NCBI GenBank assembly: GCA_949282215.1
Contig: CASDPF010000016.1
Location: 1-37,658, forward strand
Direction: 5' to 3'
Source: an uncultured bacterium
GTDB lineage: Bacteria > Cyanobacteriota > Vampirovibrionia > Gastranaerophilales > Gastranaerophilaceae
Length of the DNA: 37,658 nt
Shown here one piece after another: positions 16,322 to 23,304 of this stretch (position 1 is its first letter; every line of letters begins with the position of its first letter). The notes beneath the pieces were generated by a model, which saw only the letters and a program-made list of their open reading frames with translations, was not told where the DNA came from and did not search any database. The position numbers were made by a program, and so were the translations under genes.

Positions 16322-16395
16322 CGGAATGTAGCGCAGCTTGGTAGCGCACCGTGTTCGGGACGCGGGGGTCGCAGGTTCAAATCCTGTCATTCCGA
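16322..16395 (+). tRNA. tRNA-Pro (anticodon CGG)
   Basis: A complete cloverleaf: acceptor CGGAATG pairs perfectly with CATTCCG, D stem GCGC/GCGC, anticodon stem CCGTG/CGCGG around the loop TTCGGGA (anticodon CGG, reading CCG), T stem GCAGG/CCTGT with loop TTCAAAT, discriminator A at 16395. C1-G72 is the bacterial tRNA-Pro identity pair. CCA is not encoded. It lies about 300 bases before the three-gene MBL cassette. Confidence 0.96.
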
Positions 16396-16691
16396 TTTTT
16401 GTATTTTAATTAAGAAAATAAATGTAAATAAACTAAATTATTACAATCTTTTGTTTAACTCATGAAAATGTCTATATTTTTTTAAGGACTTGAATAATAT
16501 AATAAAAAAGTAATAATAGAAATAGTAGTACAATTGATTGATGTGAAAAAATAACGACATATTATAATAAATGTTAAAATAAATATTAATTTCTTGAATT
16601 GCAAACATGACTGTAATACCATGAGTTTGTAGTTTAGGGATTATTTTAAATATTTTAATAGTCGGACTTTCATCATAATAGAAGGTTTAAT
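16396..16691. other. Gene-free AT-rich spacer before the MBL cassette
   Basis: About 296 bases with no supportable ORF, no second copy of the tRNA-Pro 3' end, and no strong promoter. AGAAGG at about 16679-16684 is the ribosome-binding site of the first cassette gene. Confidence 0.6.
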
Positions 16692-17399
16692 ATGAAGTAT
16701 AGTAATAAACAAGCATTATTTATTTTGACAGGATATAATTATCCTTCTGTAGATGATTTTGTGACAGCAGCGTCTGCTTCGGTTAATTGCAGTGAAATTT
16801 TGAAAGATTTTGAGGCTAAAGAAATTGATAGTATAAAAATTAATGGGCATCCTATTCCCAAAAATATGTTAGTCCCTCTGGTAGTCTTTTATCATAAAAA
16901 TAAAACTCATCAGATTCGTTTTAACAGATTGATGAAACAACTTGAGATTGCTACAAAAATTTATGAAGAAGAAAAAGATTACCTCGCAAATATTATACAA
17001 ACTTTTGCACAACTAAAGCTCCAAGACATTCATTCTCTGGAAATAAATTTTAGGGTTTATTGTGACAAAGGTGATGAGCGTTTGTGCTTTTTTAACCAAC
17101 AAATCAATGAACAACTTAATATTTTTAATTTCAACAAAGGTTTTGAAATTTTGCTACCGGTTGATTTGAGTGATACATTTGGCTGTAATGCTGGATATAC
17201 AATTGCCAAGACTGAAGAAGATGACAATGATAATAAACATATTTATGTTATTGAAGCCAGATATTCTTTCCCTTTTAAAACAGATAATGCTGATAGTGAA
17301 GGCAGAGTGATGGAATTAAAAGAATTTGTTCAAAAAATCCCTTCTATTTATGAACATTATAATAAAACATGTGAAGAGATTGTAAAATTATGCCACTAG
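16692..17399 (+). CDS. Unknown protein, first gene of the MBL cassette
   Basis: Not recognised. 235 residues, soluble, with no signal peptide or membrane segment. The N-terminal half is mixed, with a helical charged region (about 80-115, RLMKQLEIATKIYEEEKDYL). The C-terminal half reads as alternating beta strands (LEINFRVYCDK, GFEILLPVDLSD, IYVIEARYSFPF), followed by a final helix. The beta-rich second half and terminal helix distantly recall TIGR04255-type proteins, but this is a weak impression. The ATG has AGAAGG upstream. The gene overlaps the next by 10 bases, so the three genes are one translational unit. Its codons look more T-rich than those of the flanking conserved genes, which would fit acquisition; this was not computed. 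Confidence 0.8.
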   Translation: MKYSNKQALFILTGYNYPSVDDFVTAASASVNCSEILKDFEAKEIDSIKINGHPIPKNMLVPLVVFYHKNKTHQIRFNRLMKQLEIATKIYEEEKDYLANIIQTFAQLKLQDIHSLEINFRVYCDKGDERLCFFNQQINEQLNIFNFNKGFEILLPVDLSDTFGCNAGYTIAKTEEDDNDNKHIYVIEARYSFPFKTDNADSEGRVMELKEFVQKIPSIYEHYNKTCEEIVKLCH

Positions 17400-17932
17400 A
17401 TATTTCAAATGATTTATTAATACGTCCAATGTCCTATTCTCGTTTGACCAAGAGTTTGTTTGACGGTTACGAGCAATACGAGCAGTCGGAATTTCCAGAT
17501 ATGCCAATTCATCGTGCGGGAGAGTCATTCCTTGTTTCAGGTGATGAACTCATTCAGCAATATTATGTTGAAAAAAACGGTGATATTTCTCTCAAAAGCA
17601 GGTCTAAACTGTCATCGTCTTTTGAAAGCTATGAGATTGAACCGGTGCAAAAAACTGATGTAACTATGGCTGAAGTTGTTTCTTTTGATAACAATTATGT
17701 TGTAGCAAGAGTTTTCTTTAATGACCACCCGTCAACCAGAAAATTCAAAAAATCTTTTGTTAATATGTTAAAAAAACAAGATTTATTATATCAGGGTGCT
17801 GTTTTTAATATCGTTTCAAAGCAAAATGATGACGAACTTTCTATTAAAATAGAAAGATGCAGTGATTATATAAGTCCAAAAGTTAAAGATTTGTATGCAA
17901 AAATTACAGAGAGTATTGATGAGGAATGTTAG
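17390..17932 (+). CDS. Unknown protein, second gene of the MBL cassette
   Basis: Not recognised. 180 residues, acidic and soluble. Residues about 85-155 form a likely compact beta-barrel pattern (MAEVVSFDNNYVVARVFF, then a KKSFVNMLKKQDLLYQGAVF-like stretch and ELSIKIER), which could be an OB-like or SH3-like fold. The first 80 residues have a Tyr/Ser-rich region with no clear motif. No catalytic residues stand out, so a binding or regulatory partner of the neighbouring hydrolase is the simplest reading. It overlaps the first gene by 10 bases and the MBL gene by 7 bases, implying that the products are needed together. Confidence 0.8.
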   Translation: MPLDISNDLLIRPMSYSRLTKSLFDGYEQYEQSEFPDMPIHRAGESFLVSGDELIQQYYVEKNGDISLKSRSKLSSSFESYEIEPVQKTDVTMAEVVSFDNNYVVARVFFNDHPSTRKFKKSFVNMLKKQDLLYQGAVFNIVSKQNDDELSIKIERCSDYISPKVKDLYAKITESIDEEC

Positions 17933-18861
17933 AGTTATACTTTTTTAATGTCGGTCATGGGGATTCCATTGCAATAAAATTCCCGAATAATGAATGGGGA
18001 GTTATTGATTGTACCCTTTGTGACGGTCAAAGAGAACCAAATGTCTTACGATTTTTACAAAGAAATAATGTAGAACATTTAAAATTCATTTGTGTAACTC
18101 ACCCACATATTGACCATTTTTTAGGAATGGAAAGGATTGTAGAAAATTATAGTAATAATATAGATCATTTTATTTTATTCGATAATGGACAAAACTCCGT
18201 GTATGAAAGACAAGACTCGTCATTAAGAAGAGCATTAAGCACATTTGTAAATTTTTCAAATTCAAAAATCATTCTGGCTTCAGCAAGAGAAAAATACAAA
18301 GTTGGTGACATAGAGATAAATCTGCTAAATCCGAATTCCAAAATTTCAGAAGAACTTTTCGGAAGATATTTCGACGGCAGGCAAAAGTATGTTTTGAATA
18401 AACTCTCAGTGGTTATGTATTTTGAGTATCAAGGTCGCCATGTACTATTAAATGCTGATGTACCTCAAAAAGAGTGTACAGATTTTCTTAAAACTACCCC
18501 TGTAAAAGCTGATATTATGAAAATAAGCCACCACGGTTCTATACATAATAATTCAGAAAGTTTATTAACTACTATAGGCCGTGAAGGATGTATTTCTATT
18601 ATTTCATCCGACGGGAACCAAAAATATCCGTCTGTACCCCATGAAGATGTCTTAAACTGCCTGGAAAAACAATTATACAGTGATATTTTAAAAACTTTTG
18701 ATTTAAATGAGGTTCAAGCACCAGACCCAAACCTTGAAAGCATTGATGCCATTGACAGTATTTCTGAAATTTTAGACAACCCTGTTACTGATGGATATTT
18801 TAAGGTCGTAATTGATAATAATGGTCAAATCACTACCCAAGCTTTTGTAAATATATCATAA
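17926..18861 (+). CDS. ComEC/Rec2-like metallo-beta-lactamase-fold hydrolase
   Basis: 311 residues forming a stand-alone MBL domain of the kind found at the C-terminus of ComEC/Rec2. It begins with the strand LELYFFNVGHGDS (2-14). The metal site is HPHIDH (H59, H61, D63, H64), D178 in LLNADVP and H202-H203 in KISHHGS. The late YPSVPHEDVL (about 234-243) matches the NxYxHPxxxVL segment of ComEC. There are no membrane segments, so it is not a DNA channel. Such free MBL proteins may be nucleases or phosphodiesterases; several occur in defence operons. The start overlaps the previous gene by 7 bases. The fold is certain, the substrate unknown. Confidence 0.88.
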   Translation: MLELYFFNVGHGDSIAIKFPNNEWGVIDCTLCDGQREPNVLRFLQRNNVEHLKFICVTHPHIDHFLGMERIVENYSNNIDHFILFDNGQNSVYERQDSSLRRALSTFVNFSNSKIILASAREKYKVGDIEINLLNPNSKISEELFGRYFDGRQKYVLNKLSVVMYFEYQGRHVLLNADVPQKECTDFLKTTPVKADIMKISHHGSIHNNSESLLTTIGREGCISIISSDGNQKYPSVPHEDVLNCLEKQLYSDILKTFDLNEVQAPDPNLESIDAIDSISEILDNPVTDGYFKVVIDNNGQITTQAFVNIS

Positions 18862-18981
18862 AACCCTTATCACATCTCAGCAACTTATATTTACAGGTTA
18901 TCATTCTTGTATCTGGTTATAATAATAAAATCAGAATATAGCCTATAACCACACAATAAATAATAATTCAAATGAACTCTA

Positions 18982-20382
18982 TTATTGTAACTCTTTTACT
19001 AATAATGATTTTAAATTTTCAATTTTATCCAAGCTGTTGCTTTCAAAATAAATTCTCAACAAAGGTTCTGTACCGCTTGGTCTTACTAAAATCCAACTAT
19101 TATCATCATTAAGATATAATTTGACGCCATCTTTTGTATCTATATGCTTTACTTGGTATCCACCTACTGATTTATATAATTTGCATTTTTCAAGAACAGG
19201 TTTTACATCATCCTGTTTTTCAAGTTTTAGGTCAACCCTGTCATTATAAAAGTGAACACCTGCCAAAGAATAAAGTTTTTCCTGCAATTCACAAAGTGAA
19301 AGATTGTAGTATGCCATTGCTTCAAGGATTAATAAATTAGCAAGAATGCCGTCTTTTTCAGGAATATGCCCCTGAATACTCAGACCACCGCTTTCTTCTC
19401 CTGCAATTATCGGGTTATATTTACGCATTGCCTCCCCAACATGTTTAAACCCGACAGGAGTTTCTATTACCTCTACACCCACTTTCTCTGCAACTTTATC
19501 TAAAAGAAGACTTGCTCCTACGGTTTTTACAAGACAACCTTTGTAATTTTTATTTTCTTTTAAATGCATTAATAAAACAGCAATAATCTCATTAGGAGAA
19601 ACATATTCTCCTTTTTCATTAATTACTCCAAACCTGTCGCCATCGCCATCATTTGCCATTCCAACTGCACAATCGGAGTTCTTAATTAACTCTATCAAAT
19701 CACTCATAAACTTCGGTTTAGGCTCAGGCATTCCGCCCCCGAAATTTACATCATGCTCCATGTGCAATGACTTGTATGGTATTTTTACAAACTTCTCCAA
19801 CAATTCTGAAAAATACTCAATAGTTGCTGAGTATAAACCGTCAAATATAACTTTCTCGTGTTCGTTTAGGATAAAATCATGAATTTTCTCAAAATCAATT
19901 AATGATTGAATATGCTTATAATATTCATTTCTAAAATCAGTTTTTATAATCTTACCATCTGCAAACTTTTCAACTGATACCCCTATAAAAGAAACTATTT
20001 TATCCGTAATATCGCTTGTAGCAGGACCTGCATAATCCGGAATAAATTTTATGCCAAGATACTCAGGCGGATTATGGGAAGCTGTAAACATAAGTGCACA
20101 AGCATTCAATTCTTTTGCATTATAAGCAAGGATAGGTGTCGGTATAATTTTTTCACTATATAGAACTTGAAACCCAAGTTCAGACAAAATTTTTGCACTC
20201 TGCATAGAAAAAGTATCTGCCATATTTCTAGGGTCATACCCTATTATAAATTTTTTATCAGAACCAAAAGTTTCATAAACATACTTTCCTATAGCATTAG
20301 TTACTAAAGATACGTTTTCAGCATTAAACTCTTTACCTACAATCGCTCTCCAGCCATCTGTTCCAAATTTTATATCCGTCAT
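18982..20382 (-). CDS. Phosphoglucomutase/phosphomannomutase
   Basis: 466 residues, full length for the alpha-D-phosphohexomutase family. All four signatures are present: the phosphoserine loop TASHNP (100-105, Ser102), the metal loop DGDGDR (245-250), the sugar-binding GEESGG (328-333) and the phosphate-binding RPSGTEP (434-440). It converts hexose 1-phosphate to 6-phosphate, supplying glucose-1-P or mannose-1-P for polysaccharide and glycogen metabolism. The sugar-binding loop GEESGG suits PGM and PMM/PGM enzymes better than GlmM, but the choice cannot be settled by eye. The ATG at 20382 has GGAAGGA upstream. It stands alone on the minus strand, downstream-facing the MBL cassette. Confidence 0.93.
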   Translation of the reverse strand: MTDIKFGTDGWRAIVGKEFNAENVSLVTNAIGKYVYETFGSDKKFIIGYDPRNMADTFSMQSAKILSELGFQVLYSEKIIPTPILAYNAKELNACALMFTASHNPPEYLGIKFIPDYAGPATSDITDKIVSFIGVSVEKFADGKIIKTDFRNEYYKHIQSLIDFEKIHDFILNEHEKVIFDGLYSATIEYFSELLEKFVKIPYKSLHMEHDVNFGGGMPEPKPKFMSDLIELIKNSDCAVGMANDGDGDRFGVINEKGEYVSPNEIIAVLLMHLKENKNYKGCLVKTVGASLLLDKVAEKVGVEVIETPVGFKHVGEAMRKYNPIIAGEESGGLSIQGHIPEKDGILANLLILEAMAYYNLSLCELQEKLYSLAGVHFYNDRVDLKLEKQDDVKPVLEKCKLYKSVGGYQVKHIDTKDGVKLYLNDDNSWILVRPSGTEPLLRIYFESNSLDKIENLKSLLVKELQ

Positions 20383-20441
20383 AAAACCATCCTTCCACTA
20401 CCAAGAATAGTAAAAAAAAAGTTACAAGTAAAGAAAATCTA

Positions 20442-20470
20442 TTGCGAAACTTGCATTTAAATCATATTAT
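20442..20470 (+). promoter_or_regulatory. Promoter of the secreted-protein/lipoprotein pair
   Basis: TTGCGA (20442-20447) and TATTAT (20465-20470) are 17 bases apart. An alternative pair, TTGCAT and TAAATA, overlaps it 8-10 bases downstream. Either gives a short leader. Confidence 0.5.
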
Positions 20471-20497
20471 TTATAAATAAAGAGGGTTATTTAAGTG

Positions 20498-21196
20498 ATG
20501 ATTAAAAAAGTGATATCGACCGTTCTGATAGCGTTAATGCTATCCAATCCGTTGGTCTATGCAGCAGAAAACCTGCCAAATATTAAAACAGAAGTAACGA
20601 AACTGAAACTTTCAGAAGCAGATCTGGACAAAAGTGCTGACCAAGAGAATAAGAAAAAGCAATATAAATATAAAACAGTTCTGAAACGCTATATTCCTTA
20701 TGAAGCAAAAATAACAAACAATAATAAAATTCCTGTTTTACTCAACACAAATACAGACATAGACTTACTTCTTGAAGACGGTTCTTACATAAAGTCAGAC
20801 ACAAGAAGAGATATCTATAAACTAACCCGAAAAAAAGATATAGGACGTTACTATGGGATTGCAATCCCCGGAGCTATAGTTGCAGGAGTAGTGACTGTAA
20901 TCACATTATTTATAGGCACACCTCTTGGAGCATTAATTGCTGTAGGAACAATGGAACCCACAAACAAAGCTGTAAGAGGAAATGTTGATATAGCTCAAGA
21001 ATTATACAAATATAAAGATCTGCCAATTAGACTTGACGCAGGAAAAAGTTATAGCGTCAATTTTTATATACCTAAAAATGAATATATCTCGGCAATTAGG
21101 ATTAATAACCTAAACTTGGAAAACAATAAAACAAATTACAAGCTTATAATTCCGCTTGATACTCAGGAGGTTAAAGATATTGAAGAAGATATTTAA
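20498..21196 (+). CDS. Unknown exported protein with hydrophobic hairpin
   Basis: Not recognised. A GTG (20495) and an ATG (20498) are both usable after AGAGGG; the ATG gives 232 residues and the GTG has better spacing. A signal peptide ends near VYAA (about residue 22). The mature part starts with a Lys-rich segment, then beta-like strands (RYIPYEAKITNNNKIPVLL). A long hydrophobic stretch (about 127-154, YYGIAIPGAIVAGVVTVITLFIGTPLGALI, read in two parts) could be a TM hairpin, and a C-terminal beta domain follows. The protein may sit in the inner or outer membrane facing the periplasm. Its 3' end contains the AGGAGG site of the following lipoprotein gene. Confidence 0.75.
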   Translation: MIKKVISTVLIALMLSNPLVYAAENLPNIKTEVTKLKLSEADLDKSADQENKKKQYKYKTVLKRYIPYEAKITNNNKIPVLLNTNTDIDLLLEDGSYIKSDTRRDIYKLTRKKDIGRYYGIAIPGAIVAGVVTVITLFIGTPLGALIAVGTMEPTNKAVRGNVDIAQELYKYKDLPIRLDAGKSYSVNFYIPKNEYISAIRINNLNLENNKTNYKLIIPLDTQEVKDIEEDI

Positions 21197-21641
21197 CAGT
21201 TTATTAATCGGTTTGGTAGGGATTTTTACCTGCGGATGCAATCAGTATTTTATATCTGATAATACGGAAGATATGCAAATAAAAGATATATACTACGGAG
21301 CCTATAACAGAAGAGATTTTACTTGGGCTGATGTCGTACTTTACAAAAAAGACAGTGATAAAAAGTGTGAAGGGGTAATCCATCTGAATGCCCCTTCAAG
21401 ATCCATTACAATCAAAAATGACAGAGTTGATGCAATTATGAAACTAGCCTGCAATGACGGAACTCTTATGAGCATTGATTGGGAGTTAAAGAAAAAAGCT
21501 TTTGCGGACGGCTTTGGAAAAGGAGTAGACCAATATAATAATTTCTATAGCTTTAAAACAGTATCTAAAGACGAATTCAACACCGTTGCCCAAGATAAAG
21601 AAATTCAAATTCCAAATAAAGAATTTTTATTAAAATATTAA
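21180..21641 (+). CDS. Probable lipoprotein, unknown function
   Basis: The frame is open from a TTG at 21156, but a TTG at 21180 has a perfect AGGAGG nine bases upstream and begins a lipoprotein-like signal (MKKIFNSLLIGLVGIF then TCGC). That start gives 153 residues. The likely lipidated Cys is the second of the Cys-Gly-Cys pair, at about residue 20. The rest has an aromatic N-terminal part and several beta strands; no domain was recognised. The start lies 17 bases inside the upstream gene, so translation is probably coupled and the two proteins may form a complex. The stop is 3 bases from the end of the convergent kinase-like gene. Confidence 0.72.
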   Translation: MKKIFNSLLIGLVGIFTCGCNQYFISDNTEDMQIKDIYYGAYNRRDFTWADVVLYKKDSDKKCEGVIHLNAPSRSITIKNDRVDAIMKLACNDGTLMSIDWELKKKAFADGFGKGVDQYNNFYSFKTVSKDEFNTVAQDKEIQIPNKEFLLKY

Positions 21642-21644
21642 TTC

Positions 21645-22529
21645 TTACGAATAAAGTAATATACTTTTAAAATATACTTCTTTTACAACATTTAAAATTT
21701 TATGTATAAAATTCTTATAAGCAACCCTATCAGCTTCTCCAGAAAGGATTATATCCGCATTTTCAAGAGTAGGATGAATATGAATTTTAGCCTTATTAGA
21801 AGCATTCATATAAACTTCATCAACAGAAGCTCCCAAATTTCTTTCAGCAGCTCGTCTGTAAAATCTTTCTTTTTGCACCTCAGCAGAAACATCAACATAA
21901 ATTTTAAAATCAAATGCATCAACAACTTTTTCAGTTAAAGTAAATAACCCCTCTGAAATTATTATTTTAGAAGGAACAGCAAGAGTTACATTATCTTTTC
22001 TGATTGCAGTTCCTGACATATCATATTTTGGAAGATACACATTTTTACCGTTCAACAGCTCTTTAATATGTTCTTTCATTAATGAAAGTTCCAATGCCTC
22101 AGGCACATCAAGATCATAATGTTTTGCAAACTCAGCAAAACTGCCTGCTTTTTTTACCATATCAGACCTGTCATAATAATAGTCATCAGTATTTATTCTT
22201 GTTATCAAGTCCTTGATACAATATTCTTGAGCAAATGCTTCCAAGGTATTTATTATATCATAAGCAATCGTTGACTTACCGCTTGCGGTCTCACCTGCTA
22301 TCCCTATTGAACAGGAACGATTTTTACAGCCTGATAAAAACAACGCAATTCTATGTATAACTCTATTGGATACATAACAAAAAATTGAATCCGGAGATTC
22401 AATCTCTTCCTGAAATATATTATTCAACCTTTTTTCAATATAAAAAATAAGATTATTTTCGTCATTTCCCAAACATTTGAAAGACGTTTTTTGTCTTGTT
22501 GAAAAGGTGTTTGTTATAGTATTTTGCAA
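21645..22529 (-). CDS. Uridine kinase/PRK-like P-loop kinase
   Basis: 294 residues from a TTG (22529) with AAAGGA upstream. The Walker A loop is GETASGKS (79-86). Residues INTDDYYYD (about 105-113), PEALEL and LPKYDMSG, together with ISEGLF and the RRAAERN arginine segment, match the uridine kinase/phosphoribulokinase family, whose members phosphorylate nucleosides or sugars with ATP. Ordinary uridine kinases are about 210 residues; this one has an extra N-terminal segment of roughly 70, with TSFKCLGN at 15-22. That segment is the Ser-Phe motif shared with other proteins here. The kinase family is firm, the substrate uncertain. Confidence 0.82.
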   Translation of the reverse strand: MQNTITNTFSTRQKTSFKCLGNDENNLIFYIEKRLNNIFQEEIESPDSIFCYVSNRVIHRIALFLSGCKNRSCSIGIAGETASGKSTIAYDIINTLEAFAQEYCIKDLITRINTDDYYYDRSDMVKKAGSFAEFAKHYDLDVPEALELSLMKEHIKELLNGKNVYLPKYDMSGTAIRKDNVTLAVPSKIIISEGLFTLTEKVVDAFDFKIYVDVSAEVQKERFYRRAAERNLGASVDEVYMNASNKAKIHIHPTLENADIILSGEADRVAYKNFIHKILNVVKEVYFKSILLYS

Positions 22530-22554
22530 TTTATAAATCCTTTTATTATTGCTA

Positions 22555-22594
22555 AGCTTGTTTTAGCTTTACTTCAATAAACCACAAACAAGCT
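22555..22594. repeat. Inverted repeat upstream of the kinase-like gene
   Basis: AGCTTGTT (22555-22562) and AACAAGCT (22587-22594) are perfect inverted copies 24 bases apart, lying in the divergent spacer 26 bases upstream of the TTG at 22529. Within the left half, GCTAA/TTAGC can form a smaller hairpin. It could be an operator or a leader structure. Confidence 0.5.
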
Positions 22595-22697
22595 CAAAAT
22601 TGTCAAAATTTTTACAAAATGTTCAAATTTCTTTACACCAAATTTTTTATTAGCAAAAATTTTTTATTTCATATTTTATAAAATCATCGGGAGTTAT

Positions 22698-23282
22698 ATG
22701 AATATACAGAGATTAACATACAAACCGCTAATTCAAAATTCTCAAAAAATAAGAACCTCACATTCAGTAAAAAAGTTTTTTAATTTTTTCCAAATATATG
22801 GCAAAGGCAGAAAAGAACTCTTTTTGAATTTGAGAGCTATTGTAGATACCTGTTCATCCATCTCTAACGGATGCGGACTGAGAATTGCAGAAGATAGCAA
22901 AGGCAACATTCTTGCAGGATACACATACAAAATAAGAAAAAACAGGCGTGAAGAACGCAGTATGTATATCGACGGACTCGCCAGAAATTTATCTGACTCG
23001 AAAAAAGATGTATCCAAAAACTTAATGACTGAAATATATGAAGACATGAAAAAAACAGCCATTAAGAAAAAAGTTAAAGAAATTACGCTATTTGTACATG
23101 CAGGAGAAGACGGACTAAAAAATAATTACAAAAGACTGGGATTTAAAGAAGACCATCGTTGTAATATTGAAAAAGTATATTTAATGAGAGTTCGTCTGGA
23201 AGATTTTCTTAATAATACATATTTTAAATGCAGAAAATTTAAAGAACTGATGAATTTGAAAAGTTTTATTATAAAGCCCTAA
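22698..23282 (+). CDS. GNAT-like acetyltransferase family protein
   Basis: 194 residues with the GNAT plan. Strand RIAEDSKGNILAGYTYKI (about 54-71) is followed by YIDGLARN, the position of the family VxxLxVxP strand, then a helix KNLMTEIYEDMKKTA (about 101-115) and the strand EITLFVHA. The ending NNYKRLGFKED (about 137-147) is the typical GNAT xxYxxxGF motif. The acetyl-CoA loop RxxGxG/A is not obvious between YIDGLARN and the helix, so activity is uncertain. The N-terminus is basic (MNIQRLTYKPLIQ) without the Ser-Phe motif. The ATG has GGGAG upstream. It converges on the repeat-protein gene 22 bases away. Confidence 0.7.
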   Translation: MNIQRLTYKPLIQNSQKIRTSHSVKKFFNFFQIYGKGRKELFLNLRAIVDTCSSISNGCGLRIAEDSKGNILAGYTYKIRKNRREERSMYIDGLARNLSDSKKDVSKNLMTEIYEDMKKTAIKKKVKEITLFVHAGEDGLKNNYKRLGFKEDHRCNIEKVYLMRVRLEDFLNNTYFKCRKFKELMNLKSFIIKP

Positions 23283-23304
23283 AATTAAAACTTATTTATT
23301 CAGC

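Noticed and set aside
16396-16691. Integrase or att site next to tRNA-Pro
   Set aside because: No integrase is encoded in the window and no copy of the tRNA 3' end was found downstream, so a typical tRNA-integrated island is not supported.
17926-18861. MBL protein as a true ComEC competence channel
   Set aside because: It lacks the ComEC membrane domain entirely; only the C-terminal MBL-like domain is present.
18880-18960. GGTTATA/TATAACC inverted repeat after the MBL gene as a terminator
   Set aside because: The 7-base arms are 20 or more bases apart and no T run follows.
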